DNA of 64,000 nucleotides from Roseateles sp. (GCF_019237615.1 NZ_JAFAGT010000057.1:1-64000); one strand, 5' to 3'. Positions 31,151 through 40,521 are shown, counted from the stretch's first letter. Translations and numbers: made by a program. The notes: a model not told the origin generated them from the letters alone.

Positions 31151-31179
31151 GCCGCCGGGGTGACCGGCGGCTTTTTTTT
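31151..31179 (+). terminator. Intrinsic terminator after sucCD, abutting the terC-type gene
   Basis: Stem GCCGCCGG / CCGGCGGC with loop GGTGA and eight Ts (31172-31179). A textbook terminator for sucCD, but it ends only 9 nt before the next start codon. Confidence 0.95.
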
Positions 31180-31188
31180 GCCCGCTCC

Positions 31189-31884
31189 ATGGACCTGCTG
31201 AACGCCGCCTTCTTCATCGCGCTGCTGAAGATCATCTGGGTCAACATCCTGCTGTCGGGCGACAACGCCGTCGTCATCGCGCTGGCCGCGCGCAATCTCG
31301 CGGCCCACCAGCAAAAGCGCGCCATCGTCTTCGGCAGCGGCGCGGCCATCGTGCTGCGGGTGGCGCTGACGCTGTTCGCCGTGCAGCTGCTGCAGCTGCC
31401 CTGGCTGAAGCTTGTCGGCGCCCTGCTGCTGCTGTGGATAGGCGTGCAGCTGCTGGCCGACGGCGACGACGACGCCGACGTGCAGGCCAGCAGCAGCCTC
31501 TGGGTGGCCATACGCACCATCCTCATCGCCGACCTCGTCATGAGCCTGGACAACGTCATCGCCGTCGCCGCTGCCGCCAACAGTGCGCCCGAGGGCGCGC
31601 ACGTGCCGCTGCTGGTCATCGGCCTGGGCCTGTCCATTCCGCTCATCATCTTCGGCAGCACGGTGCTGCTGAAGCTGATGCAGCGCTTCCCCGCCATCAT
31701 CACGCTGGGCGCGGCGCTGCTGGGCTTCGTCGCCGGCGAGATGGCGACGACGGACGCGGCCGTGCATGGCTGGTTCGAGACCCATATGCAGGGCCTGGAC
31801 TACGCGGTCAGCATCAGCTGCGCCCTGCTCGTCGTGGCCGCCGGCCTGGCGCTGGCGCGCCGCGGCAGGCCCGAGGCGACCTAA
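31189..31884 (+). CDS. TerC-family (YjbE-type) integral membrane protein
   Basis: 231 residues with about seven hydrophobic helices. The signature SGDNAVVIALAARNL in helix 1-2 and its counterpart MSLDNVIAVAAAAN are the paired acidic TerC motifs thought to bind a metal. Related proteins (Alx, MeeY/YkoY-type) export manganese or help metallate secreted proteins. The ATG at 31189 is the only sensible start, yet it lies 9 nt after the sucCD terminator's T-run and has no clear Shine-Dalgarno, so its own transcript would have to begin inside or through the terminator. Metal specificity is inferred from family. Confidence 0.88.
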   Translation: MDLLNAAFFIALLKIIWVNILLSGDNAVVIALAARNLAAHQQKRAIVFGSGAAIVLRVALTLFAVQLLQLPWLKLVGALLLLWIGVQLLADGDDDADVQASSSLWVAIRTILIADLVMSLDNVIAVAAAANSAPEGAHVPLLVIGLGLSIPLIIFGSTVLLKLMQRFPAIITLGAALLGFVAGEMATTDAAVHGWFETHMQGLDYAVSISCALLVVAAGLALARRGRPEAT

Positions 31885-31894
31885 GATCGCCGGC

Positions 31895-33010
31895 ATGGCT
31901 AGCGGCAAACCCGGTTTCTGGCAGCGCCTCATCGGTCGCGGCGCGGACGCGCCGCCCCGCGCGCCGCTGCCCCCGCCCGATGAGCCACCAACACCCGACG
32001 CAGCGCCGCCGCAGGCCGCGGGCAGCGCGCCCGGCCTGCAGGACTACGACATCGGCGCCGAGATCGGCCGCGGCGCGATGGCCATCGTCTACAAGGCCAC
32101 GCAGCGCGCCACGGGCCGCCAGGTTGCCATCAAGCGCCTGGCGCTGAGCCGCGAGTTCTCGGCCGAAGACCTTGCCGACGTGCGCGAACGCTTCATGCGC
32201 GAGGCGCGCGCAGCGGGAGCGCTGGAGCATGCCGACATCCTGCAGGTCGTCGACGCCGGCCAGGACGGCAGCGACGCCTGGCTGGCCCTCGAGTACGTGC
32301 TGGGCCGCGACCTCAGCCTCTTCACCAAGGCCGGCCAGCTGCTGCCGACGCGCGAGGTCGTGCAGCTGGGCGCCCGCCTGGCACGCGCGCTGCACTATGC
32401 GCACGGTCAGGGCGTCATCCATCGCGACATCAAGCCGGCCAACGTGATGCTGGATCGCGTCAACGGCGGCCTCAAGCTGATGGACTTCGGCATTGCCCGC
32501 GTCGGCGACGGCAGCCGCACGCGCACCGGCCTGGTGCTGGGCACGCCGTCCTTCATGTCGCCCGAACAGCTCGCCGGCCTGACGGTGGACGGCCGCAGCG
32601 ACCTCTACTCCCTCGGCGTGCTGCTCTACCAGTTGCTGACCGGCGTGCTGCCGCACCAGAGCGACTCGATGGCGCGGCTGATGCAGCAGATCGCCACCGA
32701 GCCGGCGCCCGACGTACGCACCCACCGCCCGAGCCTGCCCGAACCCCTGGCCCTGGTGCTGGCCGTCGCCCTCGAGAAGCGCCCCGAGCTGCGCTACCCC
32801 TCGGGCGAGCAGATGGCGCGCGACCTCGAAGCCGTCCTCGTCATGGCCCTGCAGGCCGAGCCCGCCCCGCCCGAAACCGCCGCGCTCCAGCAGGATCCGG
32901 CGTTCGCGCAAACCTTCGCACAAACACTGCGCCTGACGCCCGAGGAAGCAGGGCAGAATCCGCGCTCCCCCGCCGCCGCCGCGCCGCCCGCCCCCAGCCA
33001 AGCCTCATGA
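31895..33010 (+). CDS. Ser/Thr protein kinase (Hanks type), soluble
   Basis: 371 residues with a complete kinase domain from about residue 50: glycine loop IGRGAMAIVYKA, Lys80 in VAIKRL, catalytic loop HRDIKPANVML (Asp178), DFG at 197-199 and GTPSFMSPEQL. The N- and C-terminal extensions are Pro/Ala-rich; there is no transmembrane helix or PASTA domain, so the kinase is cytoplasmic. Its stop overlaps the start of a PP2C phosphatase gene (ATGA), and an FHA protein follows, giving a kinase-phosphatase-phosphothreonine-reader set. Targets are unknown. Confidence 0.95.
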   Translation: MASGKPGFWQRLIGRGADAPPRAPLPPPDEPPTPDAAPPQAAGSAPGLQDYDIGAEIGRGAMAIVYKATQRATGRQVAIKRLALSREFSAEDLADVRERFMREARAAGALEHADILQVVDAGQDGSDAWLALEYVLGRDLSLFTKAGQLLPTREVVQLGARLARALHYAHGQGVIHRDIKPANVMLDRVNGGLKLMDFGIARVGDGSRTRTGLVLGTPSFMSPEQLAGLTVDGRSDLYSLGVLLYQLLTGVLPHQSDSMARLMQQIATEPAPDVRTHRPSLPEPLALVLAVALEKRPELRYPSGEQMARDLEAVLVMALQAEPAPPETAALQQDPAFAQTFAQTLRLTPEEAGQNPRSPAAAAPPAPSQAS

Positions 33011-33816
33011 CCCTGGAGTTCTTCAGCGCCACCGACGTGGGCCGTGCGCGCGACAACAACGAGGACTCGGTCGCGCTGGACCAGGCCGCCGGCCTGGCCG
33101 TGCTGGCCGACGGCATGGGCGGCTACAACGCCGGCGAGGTGGCCAGCCAGATGCTGACCAGCTTCGTCAGCAGCGAGCTCGGTCGCTGGCTGAAGGACCG
33201 TGGCCGCGAGGCCCGCGCCGGCGAGGTCAAGCGCGCGATGGACATCTGCGTCGACAACGCCAACCGCGCCATCTTCAACGCCGCCAACACCAACCCGCGC
33301 TATGCCGGCATGGGCACGACGCTGGTGCTGGGCGTGTTCCGGCCCGAGGGCCTGCTGCTGGGCCACGTCGGCGACTCGCGCGCCTACCGCCTGCGTGCGG
33401 GGCGCCTCACGCAGATCACGCGCGACCACTCGCTGCTGCAGGAGCAGATCGACGCCGGCCTGCTGACCGTCGAGGAGGCTGCCTTCTCCAGCAACAAGAA
33501 CCTCGTCACGCGCGCCGTCGGTGTCGAGGACACGGTGCTGATGGAGCTGCATCTTCACGAGGTCCAGCCCGGCGACACCTATCTGCTCTGCTCGGACGGC
33601 CTGTCCGACATGCTCGACGACGACAGCCTCGCCAACCTGCTCAACGGCAATCCGGCGCTGCCCGAGGCGGCGCGCGCGCTGATCGGCGCGGCAAATGACA
33701 ACGGCGGCCGCGATAACATCGCGCTCATCCTGGCCCGCGCCGAGGGCCGCCAACGTACCGAAGGACGGGGCTGGTGGCCCTTCGGTCGGCGTGGCGGCAA
33801 AGACTCCGTCGCCTGA
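33007..33816 (+). CDS. PP2C-family Ser/Thr protein phosphatase
   Basis: 269 residues of the PPM/Stp1 type: RDNNEDS, ADGMGGYNAGEVAS, GDSRAYRLR, SDGLSDML and GGRDNIALI supply the acidic residues that bind the two metals. It starts inside the kinase gene's stop (ATGA), a strong sign of coordinated production, and would dephosphorylate the kinase and its substrates. A short basic C-terminal tail (FGRRGGKD) follows the domain. Confidence 0.95.
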   Translation: MTLEFFSATDVGRARDNNEDSVALDQAAGLAVLADGMGGYNAGEVASQMLTSFVSSELGRWLKDRGREARAGEVKRAMDICVDNANRAIFNAANTNPRYAGMGTTLVLGVFRPEGLLLGHVGDSRAYRLRAGRLTQITRDHSLLQEQIDAGLLTVEEAAFSSNKNLVTRAVGVEDTVLMELHLHEVQPGDTYLLCSDGLSDMLDDDSLANLLNGNPALPEAARALIGAANDNGGRDNIALILARAEGRQRTEGRGWWPFGRRGGKDSVA

Positions 33817-33853
33817 AGAGCCGCGGCGCGCACAACAGAACTTGAGGTCATAC

Positions 33854-34510
33854 ATGGGCAAACTGGTGGTTTCGCTCGACGGCGTGGTGATCAAGGAGGT
33901 CCAGATCACCAAGGACAAGACCACGCTCGGTCGGCGGCCGTACAACGACATCGTCATCGACAACCTCGCCATCAGCGGCGAGCACGCCGTCCTGCAGATG
34001 GTCGGTGCGGACGTCTTCATCGAAGACCTCAACTCCACCAACGGCACCTACATCAACGGCAAGGCCATCAAGAAGCAGCTGCTGGCCGACAACGACACCG
34101 TCGAGATCGGCAAGTACAAGATCAAGTTCCTGCTCAGCGACGGCGGCGACTACGAGAAGACCATGATCCTCAAGCCCGGGTCCGGCGCGCCGGCCAACCT
34201 GGGCCTGACCTCCGCCTTCGGTGCGCTGGGCAACGGCGCCGCCGGCATCGGCCCGGCCGCCATCAAGGTGCTGACGGGCGCCGCGGCGGGCCGCGAGGTC
34301 TCGCTGACCAAGGTCGTCACGACGCTGGGCAAGCCCGGCGTGCAGGTCGCCTCCATCACCAAGCGCCCCACCGGCTACGTCTTCGCGCATGTCGAAGGTG
34401 CCCAGCGCCCCAGCGTCAACGGCATCCCGCTGACCGGCGAATCGATCGCGTTGCGCACCGGCGACCTGATCGAGCTGGCCGGCACGCAGATGCAGTTCAT
34501 CCAGGGCTGA
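33854..34510 (+). CDS. FHA-domain protein
   Basis: 218 residues. The first FHA domain (residues about 20-85) has the phosphothreonine-binding pattern GRRPYNDIVI, SGEHAVL and STNGTYING. A second, degenerate FHA-like domain fills about residues 130-218 (TTLGKPG..ASITKRPTGY..PSVNGIPL). TTGAGG lies 7 nt before the ATG at 33854; upstream frame extension overlaps the phosphatase gene. It is the likely reader or substrate of the neighbouring kinase. Confidence 0.92.
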   Translation: MGKLVVSLDGVVIKEVQITKDKTTLGRRPYNDIVIDNLAISGEHAVLQMVGADVFIEDLNSTNGTYINGKAIKKQLLADNDTVEIGKYKIKFLLSDGGDYEKTMILKPGSGAPANLGLTSAFGALGNGAAGIGPAAIKVLTGAAAGREVSLTKVVTTLGKPGVQVASITKRPTGYVFAHVEGAQRPSVNGIPLTGESIALRTGDLIELAGTQMQFIQG

Positions 34511-34665
34511 GGCACTCCCGCCAGCTTCGCGGCGGCGTGTGATTTCCTCACGCACAGGGGTTCGCCAACTCGGTAATCCGACCGTCACGGTTAATCGGGG
34601 CCTGCGTACATTCTTGGGCATCAGCCTCGCCCGAAGCGCGGCACCCCATCCAAGCCACGCACCGC

Positions 34666-35451
34666 ATGAACATCCGCGTCCTGGGCTGCTCCGGCGCCAT
34701 TGCCGCCGGCTACAAGACCACCGCCTTCCTGCTGGACGACGATGTCCTCATCGACGCCGGCACCGGCGTGGGCGACCTGCCGCTGCAAGCCCTGGCCGCC
34801 ATCGACCACATCCTGCTCAGCCACTCCCATCTGGACCATGTGCTGGGCATCCCGCTGCTGGCCGATGCCGTGCTGCGCCTGCGCGTCGCCGCCGGCCGCC
34901 CGCCCATCCAGGTCCACGCCCTGCCCGAGACGCTGGACGCGCTTCGCCGGCACGTCTTCAACGGCGTCATCTGGCCCGACTTCACCGCGCTGCCCACGGC
35001 CGCAGCCCCGGTGCTCTCGCTGCACCCCTTCCAGATCGGTGACCGCCTGGATCTGGGCGGTCGCATCATCGAAGTGCTGCCGGCCGCCCACACCGTGCCG
35101 GCGGTCGGCTTCGCCTTGGACGCCGGCGCCGCCGCCGGCCACGCCCACTGGGTCTACACCGGCGACACCGGCCCCAACCCGGCGCTGTGGCGCCGGCTGG
35201 CCGCGCTGCGCCTGTCCCACCTCGTCATCGAGACCGCCTTCAGCGACGACGAGGCCGCGGTCGCCCACGTCAGCCAGCACCTCTGCCCGCACGACCTCGG
35301 CCAGGAGCTGGCGCAGCTGGCCGGCAGCGTCGACGTGCGCATCACCCACATCAAGCCCGGCGAGGTCGAAGCCGTCATGCAGGGCGTGCATGCGCTCGGC
35401 AGCCCGCACCGCATCAGCGCGCTCCAGGCCGGGCAGGCCATGCAGCTCTGA
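34666..35451 (+). CDS. Metallo-beta-lactamase-fold phosphodiesterase, class II cyclic-nucleotide PDE-like
   Basis: 261 residues with the metal-binding SHSHLDH motif (HxHxDH) near residue 48, further ligands in PAAHTVP and YTGDTG, and a C-terminal ITHIKPGE. The start [25 protein letters not shown]-type opening and overall pattern fit class II 3',5'-cyclic-nucleotide phosphodiesterases (CpdP/PDE1-like); an RNase Z-like or other MBL hydrolase is the alternative. A terminator follows. Two class III cyclase-type genes occur elsewhere in the window (53-57 kb), which makes cAMP turnover plausible. Confidence 0.8.
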   Translation: MNIRVLGCSGAIAAGYKTTAFLLDDDVLIDAGTGVGDLPLQALAAIDHILLSHSHLDHVLGIPLLADAVLRLRVAAGRPPIQVHALPETLDALRRHVFNGVIWPDFTALPTAAAPVLSLHPFQIGDRLDLGGRIIEVLPAAHTVPAVGFALDAGAAAGHAHWVYTGDTGPNPALWRRLAALRLSHLVIETAFSDDEAAVAHVSQHLCPHDLGQELAQLAGSVDVRITHIKPGEVEAVMQGVHALGSPHRISALQAGQAMQL

Positions 35452-35470
35452 ACCCGCCTTGCCCCGTCGC

Positions 35471-35495
35471 TGGCGCCCTCGAGGCGCCATTTTTT
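35471..35495 (+). terminator. Intrinsic terminator after the phosphodiesterase gene
   Basis: Stem TGGCGCC / GGCGCCA with loop CTCGA and a run of six Ts, 19 nt after the stop codon. It isolates pilA from upstream transcription. Confidence 0.92.
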
Positions 35496-35627
35496 CGCCT
35501 GACGTTTCTTGACCCGACGGGCCGGGGTGACATAACGCGCCAGTCCGAAGTGACGTTTTTTGTCAGGCGCCGGCGCCCGGAGGCGCCCATCCGTGCGATT
35601 TCGCACAGGTTGTCGGCCCGAAAAAGC

Positions 35628-35642
35628 TGGCACGCCCCCTGC
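35628..35642 (+). promoter_or_regulatory. pilA: Sigma-54 (-24/-12) promoter of pilA
   Basis: TGGCACG, four Cs, then CTGC: the -24 GG and -12 GC are 12 bp apart and match the RpoN consensus TGGCACG-N4-TTGC except for one base. It lies 48 bp before the pilA ATG. Upstream, two copies of TGACGTTT (35500-35507 and 35551-35558) and several TGTC elements (35561, 35611) are candidate sites for the PilR activator. Confidence 0.85.
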
Positions 35643-35690
35643 GTATCTTGGACGTGCCCTCCTCCCACCCACTTCGACTGGAGTACTGAC

Positions 35691-36170
35691 ATGAACCTGA
35701 AAGCACGCGCCCAACAAGGCTTCACCCTGATCGAACTGATGATCGTCGTCGCCATCATCGGCATCCTGGCTGCCGTGGCGATTCCGCAGTACAAGGACTA
35801 CACGGCCAAGGCCAAGGTCGGCAACGCCATCTCCGTGGCCGACCCGTGGAAGACCGCCATCGCCTTGTGCTCGCAGGAAACCGGCGACAAGACGTTCGCG
35901 GCTTGCAGCACTGCTGGCACCAACGGCGTTCCGGCTGATACCGCCGCCGGAGTAGCGCCCAGCAACGAAGTTGCCTCGGTCAAGACCGGTGCCAACGGCG
36001 TGATCACGTTGACGTTCAACGACTCCACCAAGGTGGGCAGCGATCTGGGTGGCAAGACGATCACGTTCACCCCGACCGCCGGCGACTCCGCAGTGACCTG
36101 GAACGCGACCGCCGATGCAGGCATCACGAACGCGACGCTGAAGACGGCCATCGAGAAGAACAACAAGTAA
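35691..36170 (+). CDS. pilA: Type IV pilin PilA
   Basis: 159-residue major pilin. A 10-residue basic leader ending in Gly precedes [20 protein letters not shown], the prepilin peptidase site and the hydrophobic assembly helix with Glu5. Cysteines at about residues 60 and 71 (LCSQ...AACS) could form a disulphide, though they are unusually close to the helix. A sigma-54 promoter drives it and a terminator ends it, as expected for abundant pilin. The next gene encodes a PglL-type oligosaccharyltransferase, suggesting that this pilin is O-glycosylated; the C-terminal half is rich in Thr and Ser. Confidence 0.96.
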   Translation: MNLKARAQQGFTLIELMIVVAIIGILAAVAIPQYKDYTAKAKVGNAISVADPWKTAIALCSQETGDKTFAACSTAGTNGVPADTAAGVAPSNEVASVKTGANGVITLTFNDSTKVGSDLGGKTITFTPTAGDSAVTWNATADAGITNATLKTAIEKNNK

Positions 36171-36190
36171 CCTGACCGGTCTTGAAGAAA

Positions 36191-36217
36191 AAGCGGGGGC
36201 TGAGCCTCCGCTTTTTT
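36191..36217 (+). terminator. Intrinsic terminator after pilA
   Basis: AAGCGGGGGC / GCCTCCGCTT with loop TGA (one G-T wobble) followed by a T-run, 20 nt after the pilA stop. Confidence 0.92.
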
Positions 36218-36285
36218 GCTTTAGGCCAGCAGGTGTGCGACGCCGCCGGCCCTTGACACGCTTCAAGGCAGGGGAGGCGCGGCCC

Positions 36286-38004
36286 ATGCCATCATCCGCG
36301 CCCATGCCCTCCCAGACTTCCGCCCCGGTCGAAGCCGCGCTGCCAGGCCTCGTCATCGCCACGGCGCTGCCGCCTCTGCTGGCCTTCAACCAGACCCCCT
36401 CGGCGACGCTCTACAACCAGCTCCTCGCCCTCGCCGGCTGGGGCCTGGCCCTCATCCTTTGGGCTCGCGCCACGCCCGACTGGAGCCGGGGCCTGAAGAG
36501 CCCCGCGGCGCTGGCGCTCGCGCTGCTTCTCGTCGCGCCGCTGAGTTCAGTGGCTTGGCGCTCCCTGCCTGCGTCGCTGGGCCTGGGCGCCGCAGCCATC
36601 ATCGGCGCCGGCCTGGCCGTGCTGCTGATGGCCCAGGGCCTGTCGCGCGAGCAGCGCGGCATCGCCGCCGAGGCGCTGTGCTGGGGCCTGCTCGCGGCCG
36701 GCCTGGCCAGCGTGGCCGTCAGCCTCGTGCAGGTCTTCATGCCCGGCTGGGCCGATGGCAACGTCATCGCGCGCTCGGGCATCCCGGGTCGGGCGGTGGG
36801 CAATCTGCGCCAGCCCAACCACCTCGCCAGCCTGATGATGTGGGCCGCGGTGGCCGCCGTCTTCATCACGGAGAAGCGCCGCTGGCGCCGGGCGCTGGCG
36901 CCGCTGCTGTTCGCCTGCGTCTTCACCGTCGTGCTGAGTGCCTCGCGGACCGGCTTCATCGGCATCGCGATGCTGGCCGTCTGGGGCATGGTCGACCGCA
37001 AGCTGTCGCGCCCCGCCCGCCTGGCGCTGCTCGCCACGCCGCTGATGCTGGGCGTCAGCTGGTGGCTGATGGCGCAATGGTCGGCCGAGGGGCATGCCTT
37101 CGGCGCGGCCTCGCGCCTGGCCGAGGGCGCGGGCTCGCCATCGCGCCTGGCCATCCTGCGCGACGCCTGGGCGCTGACGCTGGCCAACCCCTGGCTGGGC
37201 GTGGGCTGGGGCGAGTTCAACGTCGCCTGGAGCCTCACCCCCTTCCCGACCCGCCCCATCGCATTCTTCGACCACACGCACAACCTGGCGTCACAGCTGG
37301 CCGTCGAGCTGGGTCTGCCCTGGGCCGGCGCGGTACTGGCCCTTCTGGCCTGGGCGCTGTACAAGGCCTGGCGCGGCGCTGCACGGGCCGGCGAGGACGC
37401 GCCGCTGCGCCGTGCCGCGCTGATGATCGTGCTGACCATCGCGCTGCACAGCCTGCTCGAGTACCCGCTCTGGTATGCCTACTTCCTGCTGCCGGCCTGC
37501 TTCGCGCTGGGCCTGGCGCTGCCGGCAGGGGATGGCCACGCGGCGCCTGCCTCGGCCCGCCCCTGGCAACTGATCGGCAGCCTGCTGATCGCCGGCAGCG
37601 CGTTCGCCGTCTGGGACTACCACCGCATCGTCGTCATCTACGCGCCACCGGCCGACGCCGCGCCGCTGAACGAGCGCATCGCCACGGGCCAGCGCTCGCC
37701 GTTTTTCGGTCACCAGGCCGACTACGCCGCCGCCACCAGCTTCCCGCCCGGCAGGCTGGCCCTCGCCGCGACGCGCCGCACCGCCTTCAGCCTCGTGGAT
37801 GCACGGCTGCTGATGCACTGGTCGCGCTCGCTGGAAGCCACCGGCAACGTGGAGGGCGCCCGCTATGTCGCGGACCGGCTGCGCGAATTCCGCAACCCGA
37901 CCGGCGACACCTGGTTCGCGAGCTGCGAGGAGGCCGCCTCCGCGCCGCCCATGCCGCAATGCCAGCCGGCCTCCGGCGTGCTGGACTGGCGGACGCTGCG
38001 TTAG
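36286..38004 (+). CDS. PglL/Wzy_C-family O-oligosaccharyltransferase (pilin glycosylase candidate)
   Basis: 572 residues, about 10-12 membrane helices in the first 400 residues. The periplasmic loop has PNHLAS ([14 protein letters not shown]) and the Wzy_C block ending in [10 protein letters not shown] and FFDHTHN, typical of O-antigen ligase/PglL enzymes; a C-terminal periplasmic domain follows. GGGGAGG about 9 nt upstream supports the ATG at 36286. The position right after pilA is the classic place for TfpO/PglL, which transfers a lipid-linked glycan to pilin. Its stop overlaps the convergent moaC stop (TTAG). O-antigen ligase activity is the alternative. Confidence 0.85.
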   Translation: MPSSAPMPSQTSAPVEAALPGLVIATALPPLLAFNQTPSATLYNQLLALAGWGLALILWARATPDWSRGLKSPAALALALLLVAPLSSVAWRSLPASLGLGAAAIIGAGLAVLLMAQGLSREQRGIAAEALCWGLLAAGLASVAVSLVQVFMPGWADGNVIARSGIPGRAVGNLRQPNHLASLMMWAAVAAVFITEKRRWRRALAPLLFACVFTVVLSASRTGFIGIAMLAVWGMVDRKLSRPARLALLATPLMLGVSWWLMAQWSAEGHAFGAASRLAEGAGSPSRLAILRDAWALTLANPWLGVGWGEFNVAWSLTPFPTRPIAFFDHTHNLASQLAVELGLPWAGAVLALLAWALYKAWRGAARAGEDAPLRRAALMIVLTIALHSLLEYPLWYAYFLLPACFALGLALPAGDGHAAPASARPWQLIGSLLIAGSAFAVWDYHRIVVIYAPPADAAPLNERIATGQRSPFFGHQADYAAATSFPPGRLALAATRRTAFSLVDARLLMHWSRSLEATGNVEGARYVADRLREFRNPTGDTWFASCEEAASAPPMPQCQPASGVLDWRTLR

Positions 38005-38483
38005 CCCGCGGCGCGCCAGTCGCCGCTCTTGCCGCCCTGCTTCTCCAGCACGCGCACGTCGGCGATGACCATGCCGCGGTCCGCGGCCTTGCACATGTCG
38101 TAGATGGTCAGCAGGCCGACCTGCACGGCGCACAGCGCCTCCATCTCGACGCCGGTGCGGCCCAGCGTCTCCACCTGGGCACGGCACAGCACGCGGCTGC
38201 CGGCCGCGTCGAGGTCGAACTCCACCGCGACGCGCGTGATCGGCAGCGGATGGCACAGCGGCACCAGGTCGGCGCAGCGCTTGGCGCCCTGGATGGCCGC
38301 GATGCGCGCCACGCCCAGCACGTCGCCCTTCTTGGCGGTGCCGCTGGCGATCAGCGCAAAGGTTTCGGGCCGCATGCGGATCTCGCCGGCGGCGACGGCG
38401 ATGCGGTGGGTCTCGGCCTTGGCCGACACGTCCACCATGTGGGCCTGGCCCTGGGCGTCGAAATGGGTGAGCGGGGTCGTCAT
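38001..38483 (-). CDS. moaC: Cyclic pyranopterin monophosphate synthase MoaC
   Basis: 160 residues; second step of molybdenum cofactor synthesis. Conserved blocks are [23 protein letters not shown] and [17 protein letters not shown] with the active-site Lys/Asp region. The ATG at 38483 ([10 protein letters not shown]) is preferred to one 12 nt upstream. No other moa gene is in the window. The stop codon overlaps that of the convergent glycosylase gene. Confidence 0.96.
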   Translation of the reverse strand: MTTPLTHFDAQGQAHMVDVSAKAETHRIAVAAGEIRMRPETFALIASGTAKKGDVLGVARIAAIQGAKRCADLVPLCHPLPITRVAVEFDLDAAGSRVLCRAQVETLGRTGVEMEALCAVQVGLLTIYDMCKAADRGMVIADVRVLEKQGGKSGDWRAAG

Positions 38484-38553
38484 GCCTGGAAACAAAGGGG
38501 CAAGCTGTTGCAGGCATCATAGGAGGCTCGCTCACGGCTCGCGCCCCTGCCCG

Positions 38554-40155
38554 ATGAAGAAGTCCCTGCACCGTCCCCTGCTCAGCCTGCTCGCCGCGGC
38601 GACGCTGGCCCTGCCCGGCGCGCCGCTGAATGCCCAGGTCAACCTGCCGGCCCTCGGCGACTCGGTCTCGCAAGACCTGGACGTGGGCACCGAGCGGCGC
38701 CTTGGCGACCAGGTCATGCGCCAGATCCGCATCGACCCCGACTACGTCCTCGACCCGCTGCTGCAGGAGTACCTGGACGGCATCTGGGACCCGCTCGTGA
38801 AGGCGGCCCGCAAGCTGGGCCAGATCGGCGACGAGACCCAGTCCCGCTTCGCCTGGGAGCCCTTCCTGGTGCGCGACAAGAGCGTCAACGCCTTCGCGCT
38901 GCCGGGCGGCTTCGTCGGCACCCACCTGGGCCTGATCGCGATGACCAGCTCGCGCGACGAGCTGGCCTCGGTGCTGGCCCACGAGCTGTCGCACATCACC
39001 CAGCGCCACATCGCGCGCCGCATCGCTGGCGATTCGAAGAACAGCATGATCGCCATCGCCGGCCTGCTGCTGGGCGTCCTGGCCGCCTCGCGCGGCAACA
39101 TCGACATGGCCAATGCCGGCATCGTCGGCGGCCAGGCCGCGGCCACGCAGCTGTCGCTGAACTTCTCGCGCGACATGGAGCGCGAGGCCGACCGCGTCGG
39201 CTTCAACGTGATGACCGAAGCGGGCTTCGCGCCCAGCGGCATGGTCAGCATGTTCGAGCGCATGGAGCAGGCCTACCACCTGATGGACAACGGGGCCTAC
39301 CCCTACCTGCGCTCCCACCCGCTGACCAGCGAGCGCATCGGCGACGCCCGCACCAAGCTCGCGCTGGAACCCTTCGTGCGTCCACGGGGGCTTGCCGAGC
39401 ATGCGCTGATGGCCGCCCGCTCGCGCGTGCTGATGGACCCGCGCGTGGACGCCTGGAAGGTGCTCGAGAACTACGACGCCGGCGCCCGCACGATCAAGGA
39501 GGCTGGCGGCTACGAGCAGCTCGGCGCCCGCTACGCCGCCGCGCTGGCATCCATCAAGCTGCGCAACTTCGACCGCGCCGAGGCCTCGCTGCGCAGCGCC
39601 GAGGTGACGCTGCAGCTCATCAACCCCAGCCCCGCCGAGACCGTCGCGGCCCGCCGGCAGCTGACCTATCTGCGCGCCGAGCTGGCCGAGGCCCGCGGTC
39701 GTCCCATGGAAGGCATCGCCGCGCTGGACACGCTGCAGGGCGAGAAGTCCCGCCCCATGCTGCTGCAGCGCGTGGGCCTGGCGCTCGCGTCCGGGCCCGC
39801 GTCCACCACCGGCCCGGCGCTGCGCGAGGCGGCGGAGGCGCTGCAGACCCATGTCAGCCTGGAACCGCACGATGCGCTGGCCTGGCATGAGCTCTCGCTG
39901 GTCTGGGAAAAACTCGGCCAGCCGCTGCGCGCCGTGCGCGCCCAGGCCGAGACCCGCGCCGCGGCCGGCGACCTGAACGGCGCCATCGACCGCCTGCGCT
40001 CGGGCCTGCGCCAGTCGCGCGGGCCGGATGCCGACCAGGTCGAGGCCTCGGTCATCGACGCGCGCCTGCGCACGCTGGTCTACGAGCGCCAGTCCATCCT
40101 GGCCGAGATGTACAAGGGCCGCTACATCCCGCCGGACGTCGAACTGCCGAACTGA
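38554..40155 (+). CDS. M48-family metalloprotease with TPR repeats (BepA/YfgC-like)
   Basis: 533-residue periplasmic protein: signal peptide (about 1-27), peptidase M48 domain with HELSH at 143-147 and the third ligand in MEREADRVGF, then TPR-like helices to the end. E. coli BepA helps LptD assembly and degrades misfolded outer-membrane proteins; domain order and size match. The start MKKSLHRPLL is chosen over a long non-conserved upstream extension that overlaps moaC. It is divergent from moaC by 70 nt. Confidence 0.93.
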   Translation: MKKSLHRPLLSLLAAATLALPGAPLNAQVNLPALGDSVSQDLDVGTERRLGDQVMRQIRIDPDYVLDPLLQEYLDGIWDPLVKAARKLGQIGDETQSRFAWEPFLVRDKSVNAFALPGGFVGTHLGLIAMTSSRDELASVLAHELSHITQRHIARRIAGDSKNSMIAIAGLLLGVLAASRGNIDMANAGIVGGQAAATQLSLNFSRDMEREADRVGFNVMTEAGFAPSGMVSMFERMEQAYHLMDNGAYPYLRSHPLTSERIGDARTKLALEPFVRPRGLAEHALMAARSRVLMDPRVDAWKVLENYDAGARTIKEAGGYEQLGARYAAALASIKLRNFDRAEASLRSAEVTLQLINPSPAETVAARRQLTYLRAELAEARGRPMEGIAALDTLQGEKSRPMLLQRVGLALASGPASTTGPALREAAEALQTHVSLEPHDALAWHELSLVWEKLGQPLRAVRAQAETRAAAGDLNGAIDRLRSGLRQSRGPDADQVEASVIDARLRTLVYERQSILAEMYKGRYIPPDVELPN

Positions 40156-40164
40156 GGCCTTCGC

Positions 40165-40521
40165 TCAGTACTGCGGGAACAGGCGCTCGATGACGGTGTC
40201 GATGACCATGCCGCACAGGCTGTAGATCAGCGAGCCGACCAGGGCCGCCCAGAAGCCCGTCACGGCCAGGCCGTCCAGCATCGAGGCGGCGGCCCAGAAC
40301 ATCAGCGCGTTGATGACGAACAGGAAGAGCCCCAGGCTCAGCACCGTCACCGGCAGCGTCAGCAGTACGAGGATGGGCCGCAGCAGCGTGTTCAGCAGGC
40401 CCAGCACCAGCGCCGCGATCAGCGCCGAGGTGAAGCTCTTGACGACGACGCCCGGGTAGAGGTGGGCCACCAGCAGCAGCGCCCCGGCGAGCAACAGCCA
40501 GCGAACGAGAACCTTGGTCAT
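40165..40521 (-). CDS. Small four-helix membrane protein, phage-holin/YvlD family
   Basis: 118 residues with four hydrophobic helices (starting at about 7, 30, 53 and 85). The LNTLLRPILVLLTLPVTVLSLGLF block is the signature of the YvlD/'phage holin family, superfamily 4' group (PF04020-type), found in many bacteria without phage context. Function is unknown. It converges on the M48 protease gene and is divergent from the tonB gene. Confidence 0.85.
   Translation of the reverse strand: MTKVLVRWLLLAGALLLVAHLYPGVVVKSFTSALIAALVLGLLNTLLRPILVLLTLPVTVLSLGLFLFVINALMFWAAASMLDGLAVTGFWAALVGSLIYSLCGMVIDTVIERLFPQY

Noticed and set aside
31130-31188. Manganese (yybP-ykoY) riboswitch before the terC-type gene
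   Set aside because: The gap is only 59 nt, mostly terminator, and none of the conserved aptamer blocks are present.
38001-38004. Overlapping stop codons of the convergent glycosylase and moaC genes (TTAG)
   Set aside because: A common consequence of dense gene packing; not evidence of a regulatory link.
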